Part shown: positions 38,146 to 50,102 of the stretch, piece by piece | How positions within the stretch are numbered: the first letter of the stretch is position 1 | How the letters are laid out: every line of letters begins with the position of its first letter | NCBI RefSeq assembly: GCF_002269125.1 | Contig: NZ_NQKI01000005.1 | Location: forward strand, 99,581 to 163,580 | DNA: 64,000 nt | Origin: Pseudomonas lundensis | GTDB lineage: Bacteria > Pseudomonadota > Gammaproteobacteria > Pseudomonadales > Pseudomonadaceae | Reading direction: 5' to 3' | Notes under the pieces: model-generated | Seen by the model: the letters and a program-made list of their open reading frames with translations, nothing else | Told to the model about the DNA's origin: nothing | Database searches by the model: none | Translations under genes and position numbers: made by a program

Positions 38146-39207
38146 TCAACCCGCCCGTCGCAACAACCAGACGCCCGCCAGCGCGCAAATGAGGGCTGGC
38201 AAAATCACCGCAAACAGCGGGGAGAAGCCAAACACCAGGCTGGACGGCCCCAGCAGGTCTTGCGCGATCTTGAACGTGAAGCCCACCAGCACACCGGTAA
38301 ACACACGCTGCCCGAGGGTAACCGAGCGCAACGGTCCAAAAATGAAGGAAATCGCCATCAACACCAGGGCTGCGGTGACCAGCGGTTGCAACACTTTGAC
38401 CCAAAATGCCAGCCAGTAACGGCCGTTGTTCAAGCCCTGATCTTTCAGGTAATGGATATAACTCCACAGACCACTGATCGACAGCGATTCAGGCGCCATC
38501 ACCACGGTATTAAGCAATTGCGGGCTTAGCGCCACGTCCCAGCGCTCGACCGGAGCGCTGACCACTTCGGTGCTGCGATCATGAAACAGCGTGGTCGTGA
38601 CCTCCGAAAGCTGCCAATGATCTTTGTCAAACTCGGCTTTTTTGGCAAAGCTCGACGACAACATGTGACGTTCGTCATCAAAGCGGTAGCGCGTCACACC
38701 AAACAACGTGCCATTGGGCTGCACGGCGTTGATGTGGATGAACTCATCACCCTGACGGTGCCACAGGCCATGCTTGGAGCTTTGCGCATCCCCGCTGCCC
38801 AACGCCAGCGCCCGATTAGCCTGCGCAGTGCTTTCAGTGGCCGGGGCCACGTACTCACCCACCAGCACGCCAGCCACCATCAGCACCAGCATGGGTTTCA
38901 TCACGGCCCACACGATCCGGCCGATGGACACGCCCGCCGCACGCATGATGGTCAGCTCACTGTTGCTGGCCAGACTGCCCAGCCCGATGAGGCAGCCGAT
39001 CAGCGCCGCCATCGGCAACATTTCATACATGCGCCGAGGCGCCGTCAGCAGGACATAACTCAAGACATCCATGACGGTATAGCTGTCACTGATGTTGCCC
39101 GTCTCGTCGATGAACGCGAACAGCGACGCCAGCCCCAGAATAATGCCCAGCACAGCCAGGATCGCCAAAAAGACGCTGCTACCAATGTAGCGGTCGAGCT
39201 TACCCAC
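38146..39207 (-). CDS. lptG: LPS export ABC transporter permease LptG
   Basis: LptG pairs with LptF and the ATPase LptB2 to extract lipopolysaccharide from the inner membrane and push it through LptC-A-DE. The 353-residue protein has three N-terminal and three C-terminal membrane helices around a periplasmic jellyroll (about 110-265). The coupling-helix region SNSELTIMRAAGVSI is clear. Its start overlaps the lptF end by eight bases. Confidence 0.95.
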   Translation of the reverse strand: MGKLDRYIGSSVFLAILAVLGIILGLASLFAFIDETGNISDSYTVMDVLSYVLLTAPRRMYEMLPMAALIGCLIGLGSLASNSELTIMRAAGVSIGRIVWAVMKPMLVLMVAGVLVGEYVAPATESTAQANRALALGSGDAQSSKHGLWHRQGDEFIHINAVQPNGTLFGVTRYRFDDERHMLSSSFAKKAEFDKDHWQLSEVTTTLFHDRSTEVVSAPVERWDVALSPQLLNTVVMAPESLSISGLWSYIHYLKDQGLNNGRYWLAFWVKVLQPLVTAALVLMAISFIFGPLRSVTLGQRVFTGVLVGFTFKIAQDLLGPSSLVFGFSPLFAVILPALICALAGVWLLRRAG

Positions 39208-40327
39208 GCGTCATCTCCTTCACGCTACGGCGACTAGCCAGCTTCAAGCGCAGCGGCTCCCAGTACAGCAACAACAGGCCAACGGCCAGGAACAGCAGGT
39301 GCACCCACCACAGCCCGAGTGTCGGCGACAGCTTGCCTTTTTCCAGGGCGCCGCGCGCCGAAATCAGAATGGTCAGGTAAGCCATATAAAGAAGAATCGC
39401 CGGTAACAGCTTGAGGAAGCGGCCCTGACGCGGGTTCACGCGTGACAGTGGTACAGCAATCAGGGTCACGACAAACACCAGCAGCGGCAATGAAATACGC
39501 CATTGCAGCTCGGCAATTGCACGCGGTTCGGGGTTGCCGATCAGGTCAAGGGTCGGGATTGCGTCGCGGTCAGTTACTTCGTCACTGGCATCCGGCTTGG
39601 GCAGCAGCACGCCATACGTGTCGTATTTGATCGCGCGATAGTCGGCCAGACCCGGGTTACCGTCATAGCGGTAGCCATTATTGAGAATCAGCCAGCGACT
39701 GCCATCGGGACGGACTTCCTGATGGCCTGTTTCTGCAACCAGCACCGAGATGCTGCGATCCTTGGCGTCCTGACCAAGGCTCTTTTGCGAGATGAACACG
39801 CCCGAGAGGTTGGTGCGGTCGTTGGTCAGCTCTTCGGTGTAGGTCACGCGCGAACCGTCACTCAATGCCTGAAAGCGGCCTGGCACCAGCGTGTCGAACT
39901 CGGTCAGGGCGTCTTGTTTGTTCAGCAGCAACTGAAACTGATTCGCCCCCTGCGGCGCCAGGCTCAGGCTCAGCCAGGCCACAATCAGCGCCACGAAGGC
40001 AGCGGGGATCATGGTCATGCCCAACAGACGCTGCTGGCTCATGCCCGTTGCCGAGAGCACGGTCATTTCGCTTTCGAGGTAGAGACGCCCATAGGCCAGC
40101 AAAATGCCGAGAAACAGCCCCAACGGCAGAATCAACTGCATGAAGCCCGGCAGACGGAAGCCCATGATCAGGAACAGGGAACCCGGATCCAGAGCGCCAG
40201 AAGCAGCCTGCGCCAGGTACTTGATGAAACGCCCGCTCATGATGATGACCAGCAGCACAGCGCTGACAGCGCTCAATGTAAGCAGGACTTCGCGGGACAA
40301 ATAACGGAAGACGATCAAACCAGACAC
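39200..40327 (-). CDS. lptF: LPS export ABC transporter permease LptF
   Basis: LptF is the partner permease of LptG in LPS extraction. The 375-residue protein starts MSGLIVFRYLSREVLLTL, has six membrane helices with a periplasmic domain between helices 3 and 4, and shows the coupling motif YLESEMTVLSATGMSQQRLLG. It is upstream of lptG with an 8-base overlap. A good promoter lies at 40423-40451, and pepA is divergent, the usual layout. Confidence 0.95.
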   Translation of the reverse strand: MSGLIVFRYLSREVLLTLSAVSAVLLVIIMSGRFIKYLAQAASGALDPGSLFLIMGFRLPGFMQLILPLGLFLGILLAYGRLYLESEMTVLSATGMSQQRLLGMTMIPAAFVALIVAWLSLSLAPQGANQFQLLLNKQDALTEFDTLVPGRFQALSDGSRVTYTEELTNDRTNLSGVFISQKSLGQDAKDRSISVLVAETGHQEVRPDGSRWLILNNGYRYDGNPGLADYRAIKYDTYGVLLPKPDASDEVTDRDAIPTLDLIGNPEPRAIAELQWRISLPLLVFVVTLIAVPLSRVNPRQGRFLKLLPAILLYMAYLTILISARGALEKGKLSPTLGLWWVHLLFLAVGLLLLYWEPLRLKLASRRSVKEMTRG

Positions 40328-42129
<1,802 letters not shown>

Positions 42130-42188
42130 CACTGTTGATCGCAGGCTGCGTCGCGCAAGGGCGGCGCAGCCCCGATTCAGGAACCGCA

Positions 42189-42629
42189 ATGACCTCTGAA
42201 AAAACCAAAATCGACTTTTATATCCTGCCCAGCGCAGACCCGGCGGCGCGACTGGATTTCGCCTGCAAACTCACTGAAAAGGCCTGGCGTCTCGGGCATC
42301 GGATCTACCTGCACTGCAGCGACTCCGCTCAGCGCGAAGACCTCGACCAACGCCTGTGGCGCTTTAAAGGCGAGAGTTTTGTGCCCCACAGTAACGCCGA
42401 AGACGAACCTGATGGCGTGATCGTCATGGGCATCGCCGATGCGCCTGCCGGCCATCAAGACCTGCTGATCAATCTGGACGTGAAAGTCCCCGAATCCTTC
42501 AAGCATTTCGCCCGTGTGGCGGAAGTTGTGGTCGAAGACCCCGCCGTTCGACTGGCTGCACGGGAGAGTTTCCGTTTCTACCGTGAACAGGGCTATCCTC
42601 TGCAAGACCACAAGTTACAACGACTCTGA
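42189..42629 (+). CDS. holC: DNA polymerase III chi subunit
   Basis: HolC (chi) links the clamp loader to SSB through the psi subunit. The 146-residue protein begins MTSEKTKIDFYILPSAD, with LTEKAWRLGHRIYLHC and RLWRFKGESFVPH in the conserved positions, and ends EQGYPLQDHKLQRL. The ATG at 42189 is the start; a longer in-frame ORF from 41877 overlaps pepA and is spurious. It lies between pepA and a small conserved gene upstream of valS. Confidence 0.94.
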   Translation: MTSEKTKIDFYILPSADPAARLDFACKLTEKAWRLGHRIYLHCSDSAQREDLDQRLWRFKGESFVPHSNAEDEPDGVIVMGIADAPAGHQDLLINLDVKVPESFKHFARVAEVVVEDPAVRLAARESFRFYREQGYPLQDHKLQRL

Positions 42630-42636
42630 GCACACG

Positions 42637-43020
42637 ATGGACACCCCAAATACGCCGAAAAAAGCTGCACACCTGCTCGATGATCTTGAGTCTATTCGCC
42701 AACTGCTGGATGACGAAGGCCTGCAACCGCCACTGCTGACCGAGATGGTGGGTGAACAGGGTGCGCAGATCCCCTTGCTGGACGAGGTCATTGAACACAC
42801 ACCGGTCCCCCAGCCAGCAGCCCACCCCGCACCTGCCAGTACGCCTGCCGCCGATAAAGCCCCCGACGCCCTGTTGGTCCATCTGGACCGCGAACTGCGC
42901 ACCGCCGCGCAAGCAATCATGCAAGACGTCATCAACGACTACGCCCCACACATCGAATCCGAAATCAAACGTCGCCTCGACGCACACATGGAGCGCCTGA
43001 TCAGCCAGCATCAAAACTGA
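42637..43020 (+). CDS. Small acidic protein of unknown function between holC and valS
   Basis: The 127-residue protein starts seven bases after holC (MDTPNTPKKAAHLLDDLESI). It has two similar short stretches, LQPPLLTEMV and IPLLDEVIE, a proline/alanine-rich linker and a C-terminal amphipathic region (QAIMQDVINDYAPHIESEI). A gene of this kind sits between holC and valS in other pseudomonads. No known domain is recognised. The acidic repeats could bind another replication protein, but that is a guess. Confidence 0.78.
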   Translation: MDTPNTPKKAAHLLDDLESIRQLLDDEGLQPPLLTEMVGEQGAQIPLLDEVIEHTPVPQPAAHPAPASTPAADKAPDALLVHLDRELRTAAQAIMQDVINDYAPHIESEIKRRLDAHMERLISQHQN

Positions 43021-43137
43021 TGCCCGATCCCTGATCGCGCGATGACCTGTATTCACCGCGCACAACTCGCCCTATGCGTCCCGCCCCGCTATACTTGCCG
43101 GCTTTCCTGAATTAATGCCAATAGGGTCCCGCCGCGC

Positions 43138-45984
43138 ATGGATAAGACCTACCAGCCGCACGCCATCGAAACTTCCTGGTACAAAACCTGGGAAGAAGAA
43201 AACTATTTTGCCCCGCAAGGCGCGGGCGACCCGTACACCATCATGATCCCGCCGCCGAACGTCACCGGCAGCTTGCACATGGGTCACGGTTTCAACAACG
43301 CGATCATGGACGCCCTGATCCGTTTCCGCCGCATGCAGGGTCGCAACACCCTGTGGCAGCCGGGCACCGACCACGCCGGTATCGCGACCCAAATGCTGGT
43401 GGAGCGCCAAATCGAAGCGCAGGGCCTGAACCGCCACGACCTGGGTCGCGAGAAGTTCCTCGACAAGATCTGGGAGTGGAAAGACCAGTCCGGCGGCAAT
43501 ATCAGCCGTCAGATCCGTCGCCTGGGCTCGTCCGTCGACTGGAGCCGCGAGCGTTTCACCATGGACGACGGCCTGTCCGAAGCCGTGAAAGAAGCGTTCG
43601 TGCGCCTGCACGAAGACGGCCTGATCTACCGTGGCAAGCGCCTGGTCAACTGGGACACCAAATTACACACAGCGATTTCCGACCTTGAAGTGGAAAACCA
43701 CGACGAGAAAGGTTTCCTGTGGAACCTCAAGTACCCGTTGGCCGACGGCGCCAAGACCGCTGAAGGCAACGATTACCTGATCGTTGCGACCACGCGCCCG
43801 GAAACCATGCTCGGCGACGCCGCCGTGGCGGTTAACCCGAACGATGAACGCTACCAAGCCCTGATCGGCAAGTTCGTCGAGCTGCCGCTGGTTGGCCGTC
43901 GCATCCCGATCATCGCTGACGATTACTGCGACCCTGAATTCGGCACCGGCTGCGTGAAAATCACCCCGGCCCACGATTTCAACGACTACGAAGTCGGCAA
44001 GCGCCACAACCTGCCCCTGCTGAACATCTTCGATAAAAACGCCAAGGTCTTGCCCGCTGCTCAAGTATTCAACCTTGACGGCACACTGAATGAGACCATC
44101 GACGGCACCCTGCCAGCCAAATACGCCGGTCTGGACCGTTTTGAAGCGCGCAAGCAGATCGTCGCAGACTTTGACGAGGCCGGCCTGCTGGTCAGCGTTG
44201 ACGACCACGCCTTGAAAGTTCCGAAGGGCGACCGCTCCGGCACGATTATCGAACCGTGGCTGACCGATCAGTGGTACGTGTCGACCAAACCGCTGGCCGA
44301 ACCTGCGATCGCCGCAGTTGAAGACGGGCGCATCGCCTTCGTGCCCAAACAGTACGAAAACATGTACTTCTCCTGGATGCGTGACATCCAGGACTGGTGC
44401 ATCAGCCGTCAGCTGTGGTGGGGCCACCGGATCCCGGCCTGGTACGACGAGTCGGGCAAGGTGTATGTCGGTCGCGACGAAGCCGAAGTCCGTGCCAAAA
44501 ACAATTTGGGCCCGGACGTTGCGCTGCAACAGGACAACGACGTGCTCGACACCTGGTTCAGCTCGGGCCTGTGGACGTTCTCTACCCTTGGCTGGCCGGA
44601 AAAAACCGACGCGCTGAAAACCTTCCACTCGACCGACGTACTGGTCACCGGCTTTGACATCATTTTCTTCTGGGTTGCCCGGATGATCATGCTCACCATG
44701 CATTTGGTGAAAAACGAAGACGGCACCCCGCAAGTTCCGTTCAAGACCGTGTACGTTCACGGCCTGGTGCGTGACGGTCAGGGCCAGAAGATGTCCAAGT
44801 CCAAAGGCAATGTTCTGGACCCGCTGGACATCATCGACGGTATCGAACTCGAAGACCTGGTGGCCAAACGCACCACCGGCCTGATGCAGCCCAAACTGCT
44901 TAAGAAAATCGAGAAGCAGACCCGCGACGAATTCGCTGACGGCATCGCCAGCTACGGCACGGACGCACTGCGCTTCACCTTCTGCTCGCTGGCCTCCACC
45001 GGCCGTGACATCAAGTTCGACATGGGCCGCGTCGAAGGCTATCGCAACTTCTGCAACAAGATCTGGAACGCTGCCCGTTACGTGCTGGACAAGGGCGAAG
45101 ACTGCGGTCAGAACGGCGAAGCCTACGAACTGTCGCTGGCCGATCGCTGGATCATTTCGCAGTTGCAGCGCACCGAAGCCGAAGTAACCCGTCACCTCGA
45201 CCAGTTCCGCTTCGATCTGGCAGCACAAGCGCTGTATGAGTTCATCTGGAACCAGTATTGCGACTGGTACCTTGAACTGTCCAAGCCGGTACTGTGGGAC
45301 GAAAATGCGCCGGTTGAACGTCAGCGCGGCACCCGGCGCACGCTGGTTCGGGTACTGGAAGTGGCGCTGCGCCTGGCGCATCCGTTCATGCCGTTCATCA
45401 CCGAAGAAATCTGGCAGCGCATCGCGCCGCTGGCGGGCGTTGAAGGCAAGACCATCATGCTGCAACCGTGGCCGGTGGCGAACGAAGCGCGCATCGACCA
45501 GGCCGCCGAAGATGATATCGAATGGCTCAAGGGCCTAATGCTCGGCGTGCGTAACATCCGTGGCGAAATGAACATCGGTCCCGGCAAACCGTTGCAGCTC
45601 TACGTGAAAAACGTCAGTGCCGAAGACCAGCGCCGTCTGGCCGAGAACGATGCCTTGCTGAAAAAGCTGGCTAAACTCGAGTCGATCACCGTGCTGCAAG
45701 ACGGCGCCGAAGCCCCGCTGTCCGCCACCGCGCTGGTCGGCGAGATGGAAGTGCTGGTGCCAATGGCCGGGTTGATCGACAAAGATGCAGAACTGGCGCG
45801 CCTGGACAAGGAAATCCAGCGTTTGCACGGCGAAGTGGCCCGCGTAGGCGGAAAACTCTCCAACGCCGCGTTCGTTGACAAGGCCCCGGCCGAAGTCATC
45901 GACAAGGAACGCGCCAAATTGGCCGAAGCCGAACAGGCTTTGAGCAAGTTGGCAGAACAGCACGCGCGGATTTCCAGCCTGTAA
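43138..45984 (+). CDS. valS: Valyl-tRNA synthetase
   Basis: ValS charges tRNA-Val and edits misactivated threonine. The 948-residue class I enzyme has the HIGH-type motif in [14 protein letters not shown] (HMGH), the editing domain in the region 190-350, the KMSKS motif in [14 protein letters not shown], the anticodon-binding domain and a C-terminal coiled coil (about 885-948; [19 protein letters not shown]). Length is normal. A REP-like hairpin follows. Confidence 0.98.
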   Translation: MDKTYQPHAIETSWYKTWEEENYFAPQGAGDPYTIMIPPPNVTGSLHMGHGFNNAIMDALIRFRRMQGRNTLWQPGTDHAGIATQMLVERQIEAQGLNRHDLGREKFLDKIWEWKDQSGGNISRQIRRLGSSVDWSRERFTMDDGLSEAVKEAFVRLHEDGLIYRGKRLVNWDTKLHTAISDLEVENHDEKGFLWNLKYPLADGAKTAEGNDYLIVATTRPETMLGDAAVAVNPNDERYQALIGKFVELPLVGRRIPIIADDYCDPEFGTGCVKITPAHDFNDYEVGKRHNLPLLNIFDKNAKVLPAAQVFNLDGTLNETIDGTLPAKYAGLDRFEARKQIVADFDEAGLLVSVDDHALKVPKGDRSGTIIEPWLTDQWYVSTKPLAEPAIAAVEDGRIAFVPKQYENMYFSWMRDIQDWCISRQLWWGHRIPAWYDESGKVYVGRDEAEVRAKNNLGPDVALQQDNDVLDTWFSSGLWTFSTLGWPEKTDALKTFHSTDVLVTGFDIIFFWVARMIMLTMHLVKNEDGTPQVPFKTVYVHGLVRDGQGQKMSKSKGNVLDPLDIIDGIELEDLVAKRTTGLMQPKLLKKIEKQTRDEFADGIASYGTDALRFTFCSLASTGRDIKFDMGRVEGYRNFCNKIWNAARYVLDKGEDCGQNGEAYELSLADRWIISQLQRTEAEVTRHLDQFRFDLAAQALYEFIWNQYCDWYLELSKPVLWDENAPVERQRGTRRTLVRVLEVALRLAHPFMPFITEEIWQRIAPLAGVEGKTIMLQPWPVANEARIDQAAEDDIEWLKGLMLGVRNIRGEMNIGPGKPLQLYVKNVSAEDQRRLAENDALLKKLAKLESITVLQDGAEAPLSATALVGEMEVLVPMAGLIDKDAELARLDKEIQRLHGEVARVGGKLSNAAFVDKAPAEVIDKERAKLAEAEQALSKLAEQHARISSL

Positions 45985-46000
45985 ACACGCTGCGCACCTG

Positions 46001-46052
46001 ATCGCGGGCAAGGCCTGATGCTCCTGTGGGAGCCTCGGGGCTTGCCCGCGAT
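46001..46052. repeat. REP-like palindromic element after valS
   Basis: ATCGCGGGCAAG (46001-46012) pairs with CTTGCCCGCGAT (46041-46052) around a loop containing CTCCTGTGGGAGCC. This is the GGGAGC...CTTGCCCGCGAT style of repetitive extragenic palindrome common in Pseudomonas, and it probably stabilises or ends the valS message. Confidence 0.75.
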
Positions 46053-46075
46053 TGCTTTTGTGGAATGAATTGAAC

Positions 46076-47092
46076 ATGACAACCCCACGCACTTCCAAAG
46101 CCACACGCCATCAGCCCAAGGCTGCCAGCGAAGCCAAGCCGGCTGCACCACGGGTCAAACCCAGCTTGCACCCGCGCAATCGCCATCAGGGGCGTTACGA
46201 CTTCCCGCAACTGATCTCGGTGTGCCCCGAACTGGGTCAGTTCGTGATCATCAACCCGTACGGCAAAGAGAGCATCGACTTCGCCAACCCGGACGCCGTG
46301 CGGGTGTTCAACCGCGCCCTGCTCAAAGCGTTCTACGGCATTGCGCACTGGGACATCCCGGCTGACTACCTGTGCCCACCCGTCCCGGGACGCGCCGATT
46401 ACGTGCATTTTCTGGCGGACCTGTTGGCCACCCTCAATGACGGCGTGATTCCGCGTGGCCCGAGCGTGCGCGTGCTGGATATCGGCATGGGCGCCAACTG
46501 CGTGTACCCGCTGATCGGTCATAGCGATTACCGCTGGCAGTTCCTCGGCACGGAGGTCGACACCATCGCCCTGAAGGCGGCCAAAGCCATCGTGCAATCC
46601 AACGGTTTGAACAAAGCCATCAGCCTGCGCCAGCAACCCAACCCGCAGAAAATCCTGCTGGACGTGCTGCAAAGCAGTGAGCGTTTTGACCTGAGCATGT
46701 GCAACCCGCCGTTCCACGCGTCATTGGACGAAGCACAGCGCGGCAGCGAGCGTAAATGGCGGGCACTGGGCAAGGCAGACCCAAAACGCAAGTTGCCGGT
46801 CCTGAACTTTGGCGGCCAGGCCGCAGAGTTGTGGTGTGAAGGCGGCGAGCAGCGCTTTGTCACGCAGTTGATCCGCGAAAGCGTGCAAGTGGGCCGTCAG
46901 GTGCTGTGGTTTAGCACACTGGTGTCCAAAGCCTCCAACTTGCCGGCCATCCAGACCGCCCTGAAAAAAGCAGGCGTTCGCGAGAGCCAGGTGGTGGACA
47001 TGTCCCAGGGCAACAAGCAAAGCCGTTTTGTGGCCTGGACCTTCCACGATAAAGAACAGCAACAACTGTGGCGCGAGAAGAACTGGAAATAA
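46076..47092 (+). CDS. rlmF: 23S rRNA (adenine-1618-N6)-methyltransferase
   Basis: RlmF methylates A1618 of 23S rRNA. The 338-residue protein has a basic, alanine/proline-rich N-terminal tail (1-35), then [16 protein letters not shown], the AdoMet site [18 protein letters not shown] and the amino-methyltransferase catalytic motif MCNPPFHAS. The ATG at 46076 is chosen over 46052, which lies in the REP-like hairpin. The ribosome site is weak (GGAA). Confidence 0.94.
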   Translation: MTTPRTSKATRHQPKAASEAKPAAPRVKPSLHPRNRHQGRYDFPQLISVCPELGQFVIINPYGKESIDFANPDAVRVFNRALLKAFYGIAHWDIPADYLCPPVPGRADYVHFLADLLATLNDGVIPRGPSVRVLDIGMGANCVYPLIGHSDYRWQFLGTEVDTIALKAAKAIVQSNGLNKAISLRQQPNPQKILLDVLQSSERFDLSMCNPPFHASLDEAQRGSERKWRALGKADPKRKLPVLNFGGQAAELWCEGGEQRFVTQLIRESVQVGRQVLWFSTLVSKASNLPAIQTALKKAGVRESQVVDMSQGNKQSRFVAWTFHDKEQQQLWREKNWK

Positions 47093-47110
47093 CCGGCAAC
47101 AAGCGCCCAC

Positions 47111-47151
47111 AAAAAAGCCGCGCTCCGGATCGCTCCGGGGCGCGGCTTTTT
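47111..47151. terminator. Bidirectional terminator between rlmF and the HU gene
   Basis: AAAAAAGCCGCGC and GCGCGGCTTTTT form a long stem that encloses a second palindrome (TCCGGATCGCTCCGG). Runs of A and T on both sides make it work for both convergent genes. Confidence 0.93.
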
Positions 47152-47161
47152 AACAAGTGTC

Positions 47162-47443
47162 TTACTTGTTAACAGCGTCAGTCAGGCCTTTGGCCACAAC
47201 GAGTTTGATCACTTTCTTGGCAGCGATTTCGATGGTTGCGCCAGTCGAAGGGTTACGGCCAGTACGGGCAGGACGCTCGGTCACTTTCAGTTTGCCAATA
47301 CCTGGCAGAGTGATTTCGCCGCCATTTTCCAATTGATCAGCAACGATCTGAGCCAGTTGGTCCAGAGCGTTACGCGCGGTAGTTTTCGGCGCGTCGATAG
47401 CTTCAGCGATATCGGCGATCAGTTGGTCTTTAGTAATAGCCAT
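47162..47443 (-). CDS. HU family DNA-binding protein
   Basis: This 93-residue protein is an HU/IHF-type nucleoid protein that bends DNA as a dimer. The core ENGGEITLPGIGKLKVTERP and the arm with RPARTGRNPSTGATIEIAAKK (intercalating proline in RNPSTG) are complete. The sequence is close to the Pseudomonas HU variants with MAITKDQLIADIAEAID starts (hupN/hupP type); I cannot separate these by memory. The ribosome site AAGGAA is present. It is divergent from yejK, another nucleoid-associated gene. Confidence 0.95.
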   Translation of the reverse strand: MAITKDQLIADIAEAIDAPKTTARNALDQLAQIVADQLENGGEITLPGIGKLKVTERPARTGRNPSTGATIEIAAKKVIKLVVAKGLTDAVNK

Positions 47444-47841
47444 TGAGATGTTCCTTCCCTATCAAATTCATTTGGTTTGCAGAGTGCAAAGTCAGCTATC
47501 GAGCCAGATATTGGGGGTCTGGCACGCCCGTTTGCTTTCACGACGAATCGCGGATGTAGAGTGCTGAAACGGAGTTTGGTTCGACCTGACACATGCTGAA
47601 TCCGCGCTTTGCGCCGTTACCCAGCGCAAGACCGGGCAAAACTAGCACAGAGACGGCCAAATATCCGCCTCTACCTGCCCATTTGGTCAGCTTTATCGCG
47701 TTAAAACCGTAAAAAAACGCCTCCCGGCCGACAGAAGCACCCTAAACCCCGGTGCGAAGGCCGTCCAAAGGCTCAGGTGCGTTACACTTGCCGCTTTCGC
47801 GGGGCCTGCCCCCTGTCTTCTGATCACTCGCCGAGAAGCCC
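47444..47841. other. Divergent HU/yejK intergenic region
   Basis: About 400 bases without a gene that I can support. It contains a 15-base palindrome TTTGCA-GAG-TGCAAA (47476-47490) close to the HU gene, which could bind a regulator, and a TACACT -10-like element (47783-47788) ahead of yejK without a good -35. Confidence 0.5.
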
Positions 47842-48846
47842 ATGCCGATCCGTCATTGCATCGTCCATCTGATTGAGAAAAAACCCGACGGTACGCCCGC
47901 TGTTCTCCACGCCCGCGACACCGAATTGGCCGAGTCGCAGGCCATCGAGAACATGCTCGCGGACCTCAACGAAAGCTATAACGCCAAACAAGGCAAGGCC
48001 TGGGGCTTTTTCCATGCCGAATCCGGCGCGCATCCGTTCAGCGGCTGGCTCAAGGAGTACCTGGATGGCGGCACCGACTTCACGGCCTTCAGCCGCGTAG
48101 CCGTCGAGCACCTGCAAAAGCTGATGGAAGAGTCCAACCTGTCAGTGGGCGGCCATGTACTGTTCGCCCACTATCAACAAGGCATGACCGATTATCTGGC
48201 CATTGCCCTGCTGCACCACAGCGAAGGCGTGGCGGTGAACGCAGAGCTGGACGTGACCCCGTCGCGTCATCTGGACCTTGGCCAGTTGCACCTCGCAGCG
48301 CGGATCAACTTGTCCGAGTGGCAGAACAACAAACAGTCCAAGCAGTACATTTCGTTCATCAAAGGCAAAAACGGCAAGAAGGTGTCAGAGTATTTCCGCG
48401 ACTTCATCGGCTGCCAGGAAGGCGTCGACGGGCCCGGCGAAACCCGCACCCTGCTTAAAGCCTTTAGCGATTTCGTGGAAAGCGAAGACCTGCCAGAAGA
48501 GTCCGCACGCGAGAAAACCAAAACCCTGGTCGATTACGCCAGCAGCCAGGCCAAAATCGGCGAACCGATGGGCCTTGAAGAGCTGTCTGAGTTGATCGAC
48601 GAAGAGCGCCCGAAAGCGTTTTACGATCACATCCGCAACAAAGATTACGGCCTCTCGCCGGAAATCCCGGCAGACAAACGCACCCTCAACCAGTTCCGCC
48701 GCTTCACAGGCCGTGCCGAGGGCCTGTCGATCAGTTTTGAAGCCCATTTGCTGGGCTCCAAAGTGGAATTTGACGAAGAGGCCGGCACGCTGATCCTCAA
48801 GGGCTTGCCGACCCAACTGCTCGACCAGCTCAAGCGCAACAAATAA
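47842..48846 (+). CDS. yejK: Nucleoid-associated protein YejK (NdpA family)
   Basis: YejK/NdpA is a spermidine-nucleoid protein of uncertain role. The 334-residue sequence has the family landmarks: [50 protein letters not shown] and [20 protein letters not shown]. Its TAA overlaps the ATG of the glutaredoxin gene (TAATG), so the two are co-translated. Confidence 0.95.
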   Translation: MPIRHCIVHLIEKKPDGTPAVLHARDTELAESQAIENMLADLNESYNAKQGKAWGFFHAESGAHPFSGWLKEYLDGGTDFTAFSRVAVEHLQKLMEESNLSVGGHVLFAHYQQGMTDYLAIALLHHSEGVAVNAELDVTPSRHLDLGQLHLAARINLSEWQNNKQSKQYISFIKGKNGKKVSEYFRDFIGCQEGVDGPGETRTLLKAFSDFVESEDLPEESAREKTKTLVDYASSQAKIGEPMGLEELSELIDEERPKAFYDHIRNKDYGLSPEIPADKRTLNQFRRFTGRAEGLSISFEAHLLGSKVEFDEEAGTLILKGLPTQLLDQLKRNK

Positions 48847-49196
48847 TGTTCAACGGGATCCTGAAAAAAGTCCTGTTCGTGCTGGTGGTCGTGGTGATTT
48901 TTCAGAACTGGGGCAAGATTGAACGCGTGCTCAACCCTTCGGGCGTTGTTGCCGAGCAGACCCGGGCCAACGCCCGTGTTGTGCTCTACGCCACCGAGTG
49001 GTGCGGGTATTGCAAAGCCACCCGCCGCTTTCTCGACGAAAAAGGCATCCCGTACACCGAATTCGATATCGACAAAGACCCTGTCGCGCGCAAGGCGTAT
49101 GAAGCGCTGGGCGGACGCGGGATTCCGATACTCGATGTGAATGGCACGCTGATTCGCGACTTCAAGCCCGAGGCGATCCTCGACGCATTGAAATAA
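48846..49196 (+). CDS. Membrane-anchored glutaredoxin-like protein
   Basis: The 116-residue protein has an N-terminal membrane anchor (about 7-20, ILKKVLFVLVVVVIF) and a glutaredoxin domain with a CGYC active site (Cys53 and Cys56 in TEWCGYCKATRRFL). The cis-proline is in RGIPILDVNG. With the anchor it probably works in or near the membrane, possibly on the periplasmic side. The one-base overlap with yejK suggests translation coupling; the functional link is not known. Confidence 0.9.
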   Translation: MFNGILKKVLFVLVVVVIFQNWGKIERVLNPSGVVAEQTRANARVVLYATEWCGYCKATRRFLDEKGIPYTEFDIDKDPVARKAYEALGGRGIPILDVNGTLIRDFKPEAILDALK

Positions 49197-49265
49197 ACGG
49201 CGCACCGCCTGCCAAGGGCGACAACGGATAAATGCCTGCCCCTCACCCGCGCAGACCGATTACCG

Positions 49266-49556
49266 CTATGCCTGGCTTTTTACCAGGCACTCCTTGGCGC
49301 TCTTCCTGAGCTTTTTGATCAGCCGCTCCTGACGCAGCGCCTCGCCTTTGTCGGGCCAGCATTCGACATACACCAGTGCTACCGCCGGGCTGGACGCAAA
49401 AAAGCGCGCACCCTTACCGCTTTGATGCTTGGCAAAACGCTTATGCGGGTCATCGCTGATACCGCAATACAACGCCCCGTTGGCAGCCCGCACCAGGTAC
49501 ACAAACCAGGGTTTACTCGCGGCTGTCGCTTCACAAGATTCGGTTACTGCGGTCAC
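49266..49556 (-). CDS. GIY-YIG nuclease superfamily protein (UPF0213/YhbQ-like)
   Basis: The 96-residue protein carries a small GIY-YIG domain: [17 protein letters not shown] as the GIY-YIG segment, an arginine in [13 protein letters not shown] and a glutamate in [12 protein letters not shown]. Family members are DNA endonuclease-like with unclear substrates. The start is taken as GTG at 49556, just after the stop of the NTF2-like gene (49559); the reading frame is open further upstream but overlaps that gene. The ribosome site is weak. Confidence 0.82.
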   Translation of the reverse strand: MTAVTESCEATAASKPWFVYLVRAANGALYCGISDDPHKRFAKHQSGKGARFFASSPAVALVYVECWPDKGEALRQERLIKKLRKSAKECLVKSQA

Positions 49557-49558
49557 TG

Positions 49559-50038
49559 TTACAGCCCTTGGCCGCGCGCCTGAAAGGCCTTGAGACCTTT
49601 TTTCGCCTGGGCCCGGATCGCATTTTTCACCAGCGGCGTCCAGCCCAGCAGCGTGCCTTTGATACCCAGCGCCTGACGCGACCAACGCCACAGGTCGAAA
49701 TGGTCATGGTGCTCGCAGATTTTGCCGTCGCGAAAAACAAAGCGCGCCTGAATGTCGTTGATGACAATCGCCCCGGTCTGGCTGAACACATAAGTAGCCA
49801 CCCAATGCGCGCTGCCCTGCTGATCGTCCGCCTGCACTTGGTTGAAACTGAGGGTGAAATCCTTGGCCCGGGACGTGAGCATGCGCCACATGTCACGAGC
49901 GTCCTGCCCACGCAACTCGCCAAACACCGGGTCGCTGAACAGCACGTCTTCGGTGTAACACTGCGCCATGGTTTCGGCATCCAGCTGCTGGAATGCTTGA
50001 TAGAAACGAGTGATCAACGCGTGGTGGGCTTGGCTCAT
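49559..50038 (-). CDS. NTF2-like/SnoaL-fold protein
   Basis: This 159-residue protein has the NTF2-like cone fold: [36 protein letters not shown] and [22 protein letters not shown], typical of SnoaL-type small-molecule binding or isomerase proteins. Function is unknown. The start at 50038 (MSQAHHALI) is chosen. The GIY-YIG gene follows two bases later on the same strand, so the two form a unit. Confidence 0.85.
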   Translation of the reverse strand: MSQAHHALITRFYQAFQQLDAETMAQCYTEDVLFSDPVFGELRGQDARDMWRMLTSRAKDFTLSFNQVQADDQQGSAHWVATYVFSQTGAIVINDIQARFVFRDGKICEHHDHFDLWRWSRQALGIKGTLLGWTPLVKNAIRAQAKKGLKAFQARGQGL

Positions 50039-50102
50039 GACGGGGTCCGTGCAGGATGGAATTCGTGCACGATAATCCGACATGAGCAGAAACACTATGG
50101 CT

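Noticed and set aside
43663..45465. 600-codon ORF opposite valS
   Set aside because: Same cause. The plus strand encodes a complete valyl-tRNA synthetase with all motifs.
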